Below, piece by piece: positions 36,260 through 45,672 of a stretch of DNA of 47,160 nucleotides (its first letter is position 1; the number at the start of each line of letters is the position of its first letter). The position numbers and the translations under genes were made by a program. Below the pieces are notes generated by a model that had not been told where the DNA came from, did not search any database, and worked only from the letters and a program-made list of their open reading frames with translations. This stretch comes from Burkholderiales bacterium (lineage in GTDB: Bacteria; Pseudomonadota; Gammaproteobacteria; Burkholderiales; Burkholderiaceae_C): NCBI GenBank assembly GCA_025358485.1, contig JANYJJ010000118.1, forward strand, positions 1-47,160, given 5' to 3'.

Positions 36260-37246
36260 ATGACCGCAGCAACCGCCATCAGCAGCAATCCCAGTGCCAT
36301 CGCCCCGCTCACCAGCACATTCCTCCCAGACCCATCGGCCGTCAGCAACAAGTCCGGCGTGATGCCCAACGGTGATGCCTCCGGCAAGAGTGTGCTGTTT
36401 GCCAACAACCTTCCGCGCCCCTCGCCCAGCAGTTTGGTCAACCGCTGGAAAAATTCAATCTCACCTTACGTGCCCTCCAGGAGCCGCCCTGCCCCATTGC
36501 CCGGCGCACTGGGAACCGTGATCACTGCGCCTAACCTGGGAGGAAACAGAACCTCCGCCGCCAGCAGAGTGTTTTCGCCCGGCAGCCAGATGATCAATAC
36601 CCAGGGTGTGCCGCGGCTGACAAGCCAACCCAGCCAAAGCGCGCTGAATGTTTTCAACAACTCGTTCACCCAAGAACGTCTCAGTCAATTCGCAACCTTG
36701 GATCCGAGTCAAAAGATGCTGGCCCGCACGATGCTCGGGGCCGCGATGCAAGGACTGAATGAAGGCACGCTGGCACCCAAAGACTTCAGTGAGGTGGTCG
36801 GGCGCATCTTGCAGGCATCGCAAAAAGCGACATTCGCCGAGCCCACACCCGTCACGACGGGCACCATAGGCAAGAATAAAAATCCGAGCTCAGGGGAGAT
36901 CGTTCCAACGCCGGCCAAGCGCCCTGGAGCTATTGCCACCAACGAAGTGGTGCCAACACCCGACAAGCGGCCCGGCAACAACACGCCAGCTGCAAAAACC
37001 ACCGCGACCCCAACCGCCACAGCGGCCTACCCTTCGACGGGCCCAAATGACAAAGCGCCATCTTGGTGGGCGCAAGCCACCAACGACCCCAAAGATCCCA
37101 ACATGGGCGCCAAGCTGGTCAAGCTGATCACCGATTCTCGCGAGTTCGCGCGTCAGGCTCAAACCATCAACGTCGACCAGGTGGTCGATCCGAGCAAGTC
37201 CAACAAGACGCCCATGCAGGAGTGGAAGGAATGGAGTGCCGCCTGA
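36260..37246 (+). CDS. Unknown Ser/Pro/Asn-rich protein of the cluster
   Basis: 328 residues from ATG at 36260, with AGGAGA eight bases upstream. The first 110 residues are disordered and rich in Ser, Pro, Asn and Thr; the start MTAATAISSNPSAIAPL resembles that of the preceding gene (MTFAAISAAPNSTLF). A helical segment at about 128-200 (FTQERLSQFATLDPSQKMLARTMLG in pieces) is followed by two copies of E-I/V-VPTP-A/D-KRPG near 213-240, a Thr/Ala-rich linker with TAAYP, and a helical end. No recognised domain, signal peptide or membrane segment. The composition resembles N-termini of type III secretion substrates, a weak indication only. Confidence 0.85.
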   Translation: MTAATAISSNPSAIAPLTSTFLPDPSAVSNKSGVMPNGDASGKSVLFANNLPRPSPSSLVNRWKNSISPYVPSRSRPAPLPGALGTVITAPNLGGNRTSAASRVFSPGSQMINTQGVPRLTSQPSQSALNVFNNSFTQERLSQFATLDPSQKMLARTMLGAAMQGLNEGTLAPKDFSEVVGRILQASQKATFAEPTPVTTGTIGKNKNPSSGEIVPTPAKRPGAIATNEVVPTPDKRPGNNTPAAKTTATPTATAAYPSTGPNDKAPSWWAQATNDPKDPNMGAKLVKLITDSREFARQAQTINVDQVVDPSKSNKTPMQEWKEWSAA

Positions 37247-37295
37247 GGTTTGGCGCTTGAGCTTGCCCTTCCACCCAACCTGGATTTTTTGCACC

Positions 37296-38546
37296 ATGAG
37301 TGATCACAACCCGTTCTCTATTTTTGATTCTTCTTCCCTCGCCAGCCAATTGGCTTGGTGGGCAAAGCAAAACAACCGCGCCAAAGCCAGCGTCATCCTC
37401 ACGTCTGCGGGCGGCAATGAGACGAAAGCGGCTCAATTGCACTGCTGGGCGCAGAACCCTGAATTCAAAGGCAAAGAGGTTTTGTTTGCCCGCATGGCCA
37501 GCGTGGACCGGCTGCAAAACCCCGCGCAAGCCGCGCGCTTGGCGCTGGACTACGCCAGCCACCGTGTCGCGGCTGATGCCTTACCTGCCCGCACGCAGAA
37601 AGATATCGCTGCAACCCCGATGCGGCCCGTGCCCAACTTGAAAAACGTCAACGCGCTGGCCAAAAAAACCGACATCACTCCGGCCTATCTGAGGGAAATG
37701 CAAGCCAAGGGCTACACCTATGTCAACACCGCCACCATCGTGAACGTGCGCCATGGTGAAACCACCGGCAACGTGGTGAGCGGTGGGTATTTCGCGGGTG
37801 GTTTGGTTGGGCCCTGGGGCCCACAGCTGACAGGCAACGCCAAACGCGACGCCAGCAATCTGCCGCCGGAGATGAGGAAAATTGCCCCCCAGATTGGTGC
37901 CATCATCGTGTCACCCACCGACCGAGCGAGTGAAACCTATCGCCGCGCCACCCAAGGCGTCACCTTTCCAAACGTCGAGGACGTGAAGGTGGAGCTTGAT
38001 TTTGCTGAGCACCGCATTGGCGGCTACTTGGGGTTGAAAAAACCGGCCAAAGGCGCGACAACGACACAACGGCCTGACGGCGTCAGCATCGGTCGCACCG
38101 AAGACGGCCACTTGGGGCCAGATAAAAACACAGCCTCTAGAGATTACGTGCCCCCTTTGGAGCCTCAGATGCCAGAGGTGCCTCGAGTCATACCTGTGCG
38201 CTCAGAAGGACGCTCGGAAAGCTGGAACCAGATGCAAACACGCATCAGCTCTGCTATGCAACGTGACGTGCTGCCTGAGCTGGCTGCTGGCAAAAATGTT
38301 CTCATGTTCAACCACCAGTTTGTTGCGTCCAATCTTGTGAAGAGCGTTTTTGAAGGCTCCATTGCAGGCGACTACGACGCCGTGAACATGGGCCACAACG
38401 TGCCCAACACCGGGCCCATGTACATACCGGTGCACATATTCAAAGACGCAAATGGCGCCTTGAAAATTGTGCCCGCCACGGTCGGTGGTCAAAGCCAGCT
38501 CGGTGCACCTGGGCAGCTGCCCAAGGGGCAAAAAGCCAACCCTTGA
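37296..38546 (+). CDS. Histidine phosphatase with the shared NR N-terminal domain
   Basis: 416 residues from ATG at 37296; no strong ribosome site is visible. Residues about 14-90 carry the cluster's shared N-terminal region: LAWWAKQNNRAKASVILTSAGG, then NPAQAARLALDYASHR. Residues about 145-400 are a histidine phosphatase (phosphoglycerate mutase-like) domain: VNVRHGETTGN with His153, second Arg210 in VSPTDRASET, an acidic residue in ELDFAEHRIGGYLG and the second His340 in LMFNHQFVASN. All four catalytic positions are present, so an active phosphatase is likely; the substrate is unknown. An insertion at about 247-305 with Pro/Thr-rich sequence precedes the last helices. The domain is usually stand-alone; the N-terminal attachment is the novelty. 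Confidence 0.88.
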   Translation: MSDHNPFSIFDSSSLASQLAWWAKQNNRAKASVILTSAGGNETKAAQLHCWAQNPEFKGKEVLFARMASVDRLQNPAQAARLALDYASHRVAADALPARTQKDIAATPMRPVPNLKNVNALAKKTDITPAYLREMQAKGYTYVNTATIVNVRHGETTGNVVSGGYFAGGLVGPWGPQLTGNAKRDASNLPPEMRKIAPQIGAIIVSPTDRASETYRRATQGVTFPNVEDVKVELDFAEHRIGGYLGLKKPAKGATTTQRPDGVSIGRTEDGHLGPDKNTASRDYVPPLEPQMPEVPRVIPVRSEGRSESWNQMQTRISSAMQRDVLPELAAGKNVLMFNHQFVASNLVKSVFEGSIAGDYDAVNMGHNVPNTGPMYIPVHIFKDANGALKIVPATVGGQSQLGAPGQLPKGQKANP

Positions 38547-38741
38547 AACCAAGCGAATGGCTGTGAGCGCGGGATCGCGCGACCAGCCTTTTGTTTGCGC
38601 ACGGCACTCCAGTGAAAGTAGCCGCCGGAAATGCGGAACTTTCCAAAAAAGGCAGTACCGACACGTTGAGCCGTGCTCTCACGCTTCAAAAAATTGCGGT
38701 TTGACGGGCCGCAGCGAAACAGGAAACAGGAAACAGCCCAG

Positions 38742-40286
38742 ATGAATTACTTTTTGAATGTGTCGGAACGGCCGCTTGATTTGTTTTACAGCGACGCTGT
38801 GTCGACGCTGCACCGCTTCAAACAAAACAACCGAACCGCAGCAGGTGTGCTGCTGACCGCAGTGGGCGGAGACGAGCAGTTGGCTGCGCGCACGTTGGCG
38901 CTCGTAGGCGTACAAGAGTTGAATGTCTTGGTGGAGTCTGGCAACCTGGCCAGCGTGGTGCCCCTGCTGATGGCCCAGCGGCGCAGCGCCACGCTCAGCG
39001 ATCCAACCACCAGCGGCGCAGCGAAGACCAGCGCCATGGGTTCGCTGCGACGCTCAGCCCAGGCCTACGATGAAGTCAGCACGCCCCCCTCCGGCGTGAC
39101 ACAGACAACAGGGTCGGGCATCAAGTTTCGTGCGAAGGAGCTGTATCGCAAAGCGGTGGCGGCATACAACTGGCCGGGTCAACAAGTAGACGCCGCATGG
39201 CAGAAGTTTGTTGCTGCGCCCACCCAAGCCGCGGCCGGCAAGATGTACACCAAATTTCAGTCCACACCCGTAGGAGAGTATTGGGAAACTCAGGCCGTCA
39301 AAGGCAAAGCGGTGCTGCAGAAAGTCACCAACGAAAACACGCCCTTTGGCAAATTGCTCAACGTGATGAACCAACACGTGGTGCAAAACGACAAGCTGTG
39401 GAGTGCGGTGGACAAAGCCGGTGCAGTGGGCCGCAACGTCGTTTTGGGCAGCATGGGCACCACGCTGGCCATCATTGCGTATGCGTATTCCACCGGCAAG
39501 CTGAAAACCGGCACCTTCAACAGCAGCGACCCGAAGCTGACGCCGGAACAGCTGCAAATGCTCAAGGGCGTGAACATTCCGCCTGGCATGAATGTGCGTT
39601 TTTTCAGCGCGCCCATGACCACGCCGGTCGAGGTCAATGGCAAGACCTTCTACGTCAAATCAGCCGCCACGATCGTAGTCGGCGAAGGCAGCAATGTTCT
39701 TTTCTTGCCCGCCTCGGGCCCGGGCAAACCAGGTGCCCAACCATGGTTCGGGCCGACATCGGACGGCGGGAAAACACGCAATCAACCGCAAATCGTGGCA
39801 GCGTCCAGTTCAGTCGCCGCAGCGCACTGGGACGTCATAGGCTTCAATATTGGCACCAGCAACTTCAACGTGGGCGGCCGCGCCGACCTACAGTTTGCTC
39901 GCGGCTTGCTCAACATTGGTGCAGCCCAGCTGTACCGCAAAGCCCCACCCGCGGGTGAGGCCAAGTTCAACTTCAAGACTGTCCTCATCAGCGACCTGGT
40001 CTCGACTTTTCACTCCGCCACCATCAATGTGGGGCCGGTTGCCGTTGTGGTGGATCGTGAGCGAAACCCGCAAACTGAGCGCGTTACTTTGCCCATTGTC
40101 GGCAAACAGGACTACCCCGTGGGCACTTTTGCAGGCAAGGCGCACGGCAGCAAAGTGCAGCCTGCCATACCCGTGATGGGCGCGTCGACCTGGGACCCAA
40201 ACCAGGATGATGTGCGGCTGATCAACACCGTGCTTGGCGGGGGTGGAGGCGGTGGCAGTGCACCTACCGTGCCGCAAAAAAAGTGA
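38742..40286 (+). CDS. Unknown protein with shared NR N-terminal domain and one hydrophobic segment
   Basis: 514 residues from ATG at 38742 (AGGAAACAGG upstream). Residues about 18-113 are the shared region: LHRFKQNNRTAAGVLLTAVGG and, later, AMGSLRRSAQAYDEV. A helical region (about 127-228) leads to a hydrophobic segment at 232-250 (NVVLGSMGTTLAIIAYAYST). The second half (about 280-500) is rich in Val, Gly, Phe and Asn and looks like beta structure (GFNIGTSNFNVGGRADLQFARG). It ends with a Gly-rich stretch (eight Gly) and QKK. No family recognised. A single membrane-like segment before a beta-rich domain could mean membrane anchoring or pore formation in a target, which is speculative. Confidence 0.85.
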   Translation: MNYFLNVSERPLDLFYSDAVSTLHRFKQNNRTAAGVLLTAVGGDEQLAARTLALVGVQELNVLVESGNLASVVPLLMAQRRSATLSDPTTSGAAKTSAMGSLRRSAQAYDEVSTPPSGVTQTTGSGIKFRAKELYRKAVAAYNWPGQQVDAAWQKFVAAPTQAAAGKMYTKFQSTPVGEYWETQAVKGKAVLQKVTNENTPFGKLLNVMNQHVVQNDKLWSAVDKAGAVGRNVVLGSMGTTLAIIAYAYSTGKLKTGTFNSSDPKLTPEQLQMLKGVNIPPGMNVRFFSAPMTTPVEVNGKTFYVKSAATIVVGEGSNVLFLPASGPGKPGAQPWFGPTSDGGKTRNQPQIVAASSSVAAAHWDVIGFNIGTSNFNVGGRADLQFARGLLNIGAAQLYRKAPPAGEAKFNFKTVLISDLVSTFHSATINVGPVAVVVDRERNPQTERVTLPIVGKQDYPVGTFAGKAHGSKVQPAIPVMGASTWDPNQDDVRLINTVLGGGGGGGSAPTVPQKK

Positions 40287-40649
40287 TTTGAACGTGCCGC
40301 ACATCGCAGCCAGCACCACATGCAAACTCGTTGGTGCTTACCGCCCCGACATACTGACCCCGAAATACCGGCCCAGACCTACTGGCCTTAAAACACCGGC
40401 CCCGAAACACAGCCCCGAAAAATTTGACGGCCAAAGGGGTGAGTCGAATGCCCCGCGCGAAGGCCTTTCAACCACGAGGAAGATCGTTTGCGCAAGCCGC
40501 GATGTCAAGTGCATCCATCATGTTCCAGACCAACGAATGCGCAGATCAGTGAGCGCGCCCACGGGTTGCACGATCAAGCAATCACTTCAATCGTTTGGCT
40601 TTGACCCGGTTTCGCTGCTCTGACACCACGCCTTCAACTGGCAGTTTCA
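40287..40649. other. Intergenic region before the pentapeptide gene
   Basis: 363 bases. CCCCGAAA occurs three times at 40358, 40400 and 40413. A separate promoter for the downstream genes may lie here. No gene or terminator was seen. Confidence 0.45.
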
Positions 40650-42785
40650 ATGCACCGCAGCAAAACCTCCGATTCGGAAACCATGCCCATGAAACACCCG
40701 CCCTGCAAACAATTGCCGAACACAAATTTGCATTTTTACTGGGCGCAACAATCCAACCGGACTGAGGCGGCCAAGTTGCTCACATCGTTGGGTGGCAGTG
40801 TTGGATCTCAACAAACTGCCGCCCAACTGGTCGGAGCGCTTCAAAAAAATGGCCAGCCACTGGATTTCGCAGCCTTAAAAAAAGCCGTGGTTCTTTCGAG
40901 GGTGGCAGCCCAACTCACACAGCTCAATCGCAATGTAAGCAACAGCGTTCAGCCTGCCACGTTGAAAAAAAACATCGGCAATTTGCGCGATCTGGCCCAA
41001 GCGCACGACACACAAAAAAGCGCGACTTTGGCTCCCGCCTCCAATCCAGGTGCGACGTCAAAAGATCCGCTGAAAAATCTGCCTGCCAAGCCGGCGGCGG
41101 GTCAAGCCATCACGAACATCACCGCCTTTTTGGAAAGCAGCGAGAAAGGCGTCGTGTTGAATTTGATGGGCCAAGATTTGCGCCGAGTGCCAGACCTGAA
41201 GACGCAAATCACACGTCTGCAATCGGCCGTACCCGGACTGCGTGTCTCTGTGGAGGGCGCAGATTTACGGGGCGTGAACCTGAGCGAAATGACGCTGAAA
41301 GGTGCCAACTTCATGCGAGCCAACCTCGGCGGTGCCAACCTCAGTGACAGCGATTTGCACGCGGGCCGTTTCAACAACACCAACCTGGCAGGTGCCAACC
41401 TCAGCCGGTCTGATCTTTCTGCAAACTTCGACGGCGCCAACCTCAGCAAAGCCCGGCTGGACGGCTCCAACATGCACAACGCTGGACTGCACCGCGCCAT
41501 CCTCAGCGGTGCCAGTTTGTTGCAAACGCAGCTGGGAAAAGCCGACCTGCGCGAAGCGAATTTAAGTGGCGCGCAACTGACATCAGCGATCTTGAATGGC
41601 GCTGAATTGGAAGATGCGGTTTTAGAGGGGGCCTCACTGCGAGGCGCCAGTTTGTTTAAAGCGAACCTCACCGATGCGCGCATGAGCAGTGCAAATTTAG
41701 ACGGCGCCAATTTGACACAAGCCAACTTCAGCCGCGCCAAAGTGATGGGCGTCAGCATGATCAAGGCAAACGCGTCTGGGGCCGATTTCACAGCTGCCAA
41801 CCTCACCGGCGCAAACTTCACTGGTGCCAATGTGGACGGCATTGTTCTCAAGAACACCGATCAAATCGGCGTGATTTGGCCTGCGGCTCGGTCAACCCTT
41901 TCGTCTGCCCAGCCCCGGGTGCTGATGGATCTCCAACGAGCACCGCAACCGAAAACACCAGCCATTCCAGCCAGGCCCTCGGCAGGGCAGCCCGTGACCC
42001 AGATTGCCGCCTTTATTGAAAAAAAAGATGGGCGCACGGTGTTGAATTTGTCAGGTCAAGACCTGCGGCAGATTCCAAACTTGACGGCCCAACTGAGCGA
42101 CGCCCGTGCCAAATGGAAGAACGTTCAACTCGATTTGCGCAGAGCCAACCTGAGCCGTGCCAACCTCGCCGGTGCCGACCTGCGCGGGGCCTTGTTTGAC
42201 GCAGCGGACTTGAAACTGGCCGATCTCACCGGCGCGAACTTGCAAGGGGCCAGGCTCGTCAATGCCAACCTCAGCGGTGCTAACTTGAACAAAGCCACAC
42301 TCGTGGCCAATTTGGGTGGTGCGAATTTATCGTCCGCTCGGCTGGACGGCGCGCGCCTGACGAATGCGAATTTGGTGGCAGCAGATTTAACCAATGCGAG
42401 CCTGGTAGGCGCTGATCTGTTCACAGCTGATTTGCAAGGCGCCAACCTTACCGCCGCCACCTTGACGTCGGCCAACTTAAACCGTGCGCAGTTGGGTGAA
42501 GCCTCGCTGAACCGTGCCGTGCTTCGCCAAGCGACTCTGTACAAAGCCGATTTAACCGGTGCCAGCTTGGTGGGCGCAGCGCTAGAAGGTGCCAACTTGA
42601 CACAAGCCAATCTCAGTCAAGCCAAGGTCATGGGGGCCAACATGAAGAAAGCAAATCTCACTGAAGCGAATTTCAGCAATGCCAACCTCACCCGCGCGCA
42701 ATTGCAAGGTGCGGTGCTGACAGACATCAAACTTCAAGGCAGCAATCAAACAGGTGTGGCGTGGCCCGCCGATCACGCTCGTTGA
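40650..42785 (+). CDS. Pentapeptide-repeat protein with duplicated module and shared NR N-terminal domain
   Basis: 711 residues from ATG at 40650; ATGs at 40683 and 40689, closer to GGAAACC, are possible. Residues about 24-122 are the shared region: HFYWAQQSNRTEAAKLLTSLGG, then NIGNLRDLAQAHD. Two copies of a large module follow (about 147-420 and 445-708). Each opens with AGQ-x-x-T-x-I-x-AF, then VLNL-x-GQDLR-x-x-P-x-L, runs into some 35-40 pentapeptides of the A-D/N-L-x-x type (quadrilateral beta-helix), and closes with QIGVIWPA or QTGVAWPA. Some pentapeptide proteins mimic DNA and block gyrase; others are structural or effector scaffolds. The function here is unknown. Confidence 0.9.
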   Translation: MHRSKTSDSETMPMKHPPCKQLPNTNLHFYWAQQSNRTEAAKLLTSLGGSVGSQQTAAQLVGALQKNGQPLDFAALKKAVVLSRVAAQLTQLNRNVSNSVQPATLKKNIGNLRDLAQAHDTQKSATLAPASNPGATSKDPLKNLPAKPAAGQAITNITAFLESSEKGVVLNLMGQDLRRVPDLKTQITRLQSAVPGLRVSVEGADLRGVNLSEMTLKGANFMRANLGGANLSDSDLHAGRFNNTNLAGANLSRSDLSANFDGANLSKARLDGSNMHNAGLHRAILSGASLLQTQLGKADLREANLSGAQLTSAILNGAELEDAVLEGASLRGASLFKANLTDARMSSANLDGANLTQANFSRAKVMGVSMIKANASGADFTAANLTGANFTGANVDGIVLKNTDQIGVIWPAARSTLSSAQPRVLMDLQRAPQPKTPAIPARPSAGQPVTQIAAFIEKKDGRTVLNLSGQDLRQIPNLTAQLSDARAKWKNVQLDLRRANLSRANLAGADLRGALFDAADLKLADLTGANLQGARLVNANLSGANLNKATLVANLGGANLSSARLDGARLTNANLVAADLTNASLVGADLFTADLQGANLTAATLTSANLNRAQLGEASLNRAVLRQATLYKADLTGASLVGAALEGANLTQANLSQAKVMGANMKKANLTEANFSNANLTRAQLQGAVLTDIKLQGSNQTGVAWPADHAR

Positions 42786-42787
42786 AG

Positions 42788-44227
42788 ATGAGCTGGCTCG
42801 CAACCGCGACCGCGACCGAGCTTGGCGGTGGTCGCGGCGACGAGGTTGGCGATGTTGGCACTGCCCGCAAACTGCGGCAGACTTTTCAAACCAACCGTGG
42901 CATGGCCGCGTCGATATCGAAGCTGGCACATCAAGCCCCCGCCTCCGATGTGGACACTTGGTGTGCGCAGATGCTTGCCGGTGCGAAGCGCCACGGATTT
43001 GAGCAAGACGGGCAAGCTTTGTTGTGGGCACAAGTGGCTGCTTTCAAACACCAAAAGCTGCCAAGCGCGCAAGCAGTGCAGGCCAGTCGTCAACTGGCCG
43101 GGGCTTTGCACGTCGTCAGCGCAGGCGGCGCTGCGCCAGACCAGACGCGCTCCATGACGCGCTCCACACGCCAAACCCTCGTCGCCTACAACCACCCAAC
43201 GCACTGGTCGGTGAATTCACAAGGACGTTTTGCCCCTCAAGCCAAGCAGCTTCAAGGTGACAGTTTGTCGGCTTGGAACCGCATCCAAAGCAAATTTGGG
43301 TCGGCATTGTCAGTGTCGCTTTTTGATAGCAACGTGCGCGGCGGCGCCGTGACCATGATGGCGCTGATGGACAAGGTAGGCAGCCAACAAACGCTCACCG
43401 TGCGAGACACGGCTGACTTGCAATATGTGGCACTCACCGACGGCGGCGCCACCCACCATGCCCCCTCGGTGTACGAGCCGACGCTGCACGACGCAGCCCA
43501 CACTGCCGCGTCGTACGGAGTTTCGGCTTTGGCCGAAATGTACGGCGATGCGCACACCGAAGACATGCTGCGTTCCTTGTTCAAAAGCCAGCCCGCGGTG
43601 GGCCTGGACACAGCGCGCTCTTTGCTGCGGCAGCCCGAGGCGAGTCAAGCGCTGTCGCGTCACATCACAGCCGTCTACAACCGCTTGTCGGTGAATCACA
43701 TGGCCACTCTGGTGGAGAAGACTTTTGTGAGTTCCAGCAGCTCTCAGCTCCGCTTGAATCACAACTGGACTCAATCGCCTGGAGAAAACGCAAAAAAGGC
43801 AGAGCAGGTGTTGCAAGCCAACGGATTGTTGGCACACCTGGATGCCAGCAGCCTGCGTTCATTGAAAAGCATGGTGTACGGCGCGAACAAACCTGACACG
43901 TTCGAGTCCATCGCAAGCCGCTTTGCAAAGAGTGGCGATCCATCGCAATTTGCACGCGAAATCAAGACTTGGTCCTCTGCGGTGGGTCACTTGGTGGCTC
44001 GGGGGGCAACGAAGCAAGCGATGTCAGAGGCGCAGTTCAAAAACAAGGCGGCCAGTTCGATTGCCTGGGGTTTAATGATTGAGCGCACAGCCCCAGGAAC
44101 TTTGTCGCAAGGCCCTGTCAATGCCGTTTTATCGACTGTTCCGGCCAAGCTGTTGAACTTGAATTTGCGTATTCACTACCCGGCCGCTTTGAACGAGGTG
44201 CGTCGCGCATTGGGACTTGAGTCATGA
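42788..44227 (+). CDS. HDxxH-x11-E protein, paralog 1, with shared NR N-terminal domain
   Basis: 479 residues from ATG at 42788, two bases after the previous stop; a GTG at 42761 in frame is an alternative. The shared region is present though divergent (RQTFQTNRGMAASISKLAHQ, then QAVQASRQLAGALHVV). From about 135 on the protein matches the next two genes: HPTHW, AWNRIQSKFG, SLFDSNVRGG, DLQYVALTDG, then LHDAAHTAASYGVSALAEMYGDAHTE. His234, Asp235, His238 and Glu250 give exactly HDxxH-x11-E, the metal-ligand pattern of COQ4. Near the end are ERT-x-P/A-G-x-L and YPAALNEVRRALGL. A metal-bound active site is plausible; relation to COQ4 rests on the motif only. Confidence 0.85.
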   Translation: MSWLATATATELGGGRGDEVGDVGTARKLRQTFQTNRGMAASISKLAHQAPASDVDTWCAQMLAGAKRHGFEQDGQALLWAQVAAFKHQKLPSAQAVQASRQLAGALHVVSAGGAAPDQTRSMTRSTRQTLVAYNHPTHWSVNSQGRFAPQAKQLQGDSLSAWNRIQSKFGSALSVSLFDSNVRGGAVTMMALMDKVGSQQTLTVRDTADLQYVALTDGGATHHAPSVYEPTLHDAAHTAASYGVSALAEMYGDAHTEDMLRSLFKSQPAVGLDTARSLLRQPEASQALSRHITAVYNRLSVNHMATLVEKTFVSSSSSQLRLNHNWTQSPGENAKKAEQVLQANGLLAHLDASSLRSLKSMVYGANKPDTFESIASRFAKSGDPSQFAREIKTWSSAVGHLVARGATKQAMSEAQFKNKAASSIAWGLMIERTAPGTLSQGPVNAVLSTVPAKLLNLNLRIHYPAALNEVRRALGLES

Positions 44228-45672
44228 AAGTGAACTTGTTGCTGCGTTGGACCTTGCTCCAAACCCACCGAACCGAAGCAGCTCAACTGTTGGCGGTGGC
44301 TGTGCGCACCGGCACACCGAACACCGGTCTTTGGGCAGCGCAGGTGTTGCAACACAGCAAGCTCCAGAGTTCGGCGATTGCGCCTTTGCTCATGGGCGAT
44401 GTGATCGCCTTTGCGCAGAAAGTGTCAAGAGGCACAGGAACCACCAATGCGCGCGCCGCACGCAAGCTGGCGCACGCCTATTCATTGGCTGGGGCGACAG
44501 CGTCGGGTTCGGGATCGGGATCGGCCTTGGCACCCACATCGGCAGCGGCAGCCAAAGTCGCCCCCACAACTGCCCAAGCAGGACGGCTCAGCGTAGGCAA
44601 AGCGCGTGCCGCATTCAACAACCCCAGTCATTGGCTTGAAACCAGCAGCGGCAAATTGGTGCCCAATGCGGCTCGCCTGCAGGGGCAGTCTCTGCAGGCT
44701 TGGCAATCACTGAGCACAAAATTTGGCACAGAGTTGTCTGAGAGTTTGTTCGACGCACGTGTTCGCGGCGCATCTGCTGCGTCTGTGATCGATGTCATGC
44801 AAAGCGCAGGAAGCACAAAAACTCTGACCATTCGCGACTTGGCCGAGTTGATGTTCGTGGCCATCGGTGACGGTCGATCATCCAATTTTGCCGGGCCTGT
44901 GGACACGCCTTCGCTGCACGACGGTTTCCACACCTACGGCACTTCAGCATTTGAAGAGATGTTCGGTGACGCCCACACCGAGGGCCTGGTGCTGACAGTG
45001 TTCGGTGCGGACGGTGAAGTGCCGCTGGTCGACTTAGACCGCGGCAAGCCCTTGTCCGAACAACCCAAGGCAGTGCGACAAATCAAAGCCGCCATCAAAG
45101 AGGCGCAAGCGTCAGTCCCGGCCGACAACATCGGCTACGAGGTCAGTGCCACTTTTTTCAAGCCCGCTGCTGGCGCGTCAGGCGCAAAAGTGTTTAAGCA
45201 CGATTGGGCACGTGCGCCAGAAAAAAATGCGGCCATGGCAGACAGCATCCTGAACGGCAACGGATTGCTGTCGCACTTGACTGTGAACGACCGTCAAGGT
45301 GTCAGCCGCTTGCTATACGACACGGGCAACCCCAAGTCGCTGGCGTCCATTTCCAAGGACTTTCAGCGCACGAAAGACCGAAATGCGCTCGCATCAAGCC
45401 TGGGCGGCTGGACGCAAACGCTTGCCGCGCAAGTGGCTGCCGCAGGAAAGCCGCAGATGATGAGTACAAGACGCTTCAATGAACACGCCGCTCAGGCCTT
45501 GGCCATGGGATTGCTGCTGGAACGGACCTCCGCCGGCGTGCTGCGCAAAGGGCCGGTAGACACCAGTTTGTCCAACACCGATCTGCCGCTGTCGGTGCGG
45601 CAACTCGACTTGCGCAAAAGCTACCCCGCCGCTTTGCGAGAGGTTCGCAGCGCTTTGGGTCTCAAGCCATGA
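44224..45672 (+). CDS. HDxxH protein, paralog 2, with shared NR N-terminal domain
   Basis: 482 residues; ATG overlaps the previous stop as ATGA, so translation is coupled. The shared region begins almost at the start: LLLRWTLLQTHRTEAAQLLA, with His in place of the usual Asn, then NARAARKLAHAYSLA. A Ser/Gly/Ala-rich linker (about 88-120) leads into the domain common to the three paralogs: PSHW, AWQSLSTKFG, SLFDARVRGA, ELMFVAIGDG and LHDGFHTYGTSAFEEMFGDAHTE. His232, Asp233, His236 and Glu245 are kept, but the His-to-Glu spacing is eight residues, three fewer than in paralogs 1 and 3. It ends YPAALREVRSALGLKP. Function unknown. Confidence 0.85.
   Translation: MKVNLLLRWTLLQTHRTEAAQLLAVAVRTGTPNTGLWAAQVLQHSKLQSSAIAPLLMGDVIAFAQKVSRGTGTTNARAARKLAHAYSLAGATASGSGSGSALAPTSAAAAKVAPTTAQAGRLSVGKARAAFNNPSHWLETSSGKLVPNAARLQGQSLQAWQSLSTKFGTELSESLFDARVRGASAASVIDVMQSAGSTKTLTIRDLAELMFVAIGDGRSSNFAGPVDTPSLHDGFHTYGTSAFEEMFGDAHTEGLVLTVFGADGEVPLVDLDRGKPLSEQPKAVRQIKAAIKEAQASVPADNIGYEVSATFFKPAAGASGAKVFKHDWARAPEKNAAMADSILNGNGLLSHLTVNDRQGVSRLLYDTGNPKSLASISKDFQRTKDRNALASSLGGWTQTLAAQVAAAGKPQMMSTRRFNEHAAQALAMGLLLERTSAGVLRKGPVDTSLSNTDLPLSVRQLDLRKSYPAALREVRSALGLKP

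Noticed and set aside
32068..41000. hrp-II/PIP box upstream of cluster genes
   Set aside because: No TTCG-N16-TTCG arrangement found near the start codons by eye.
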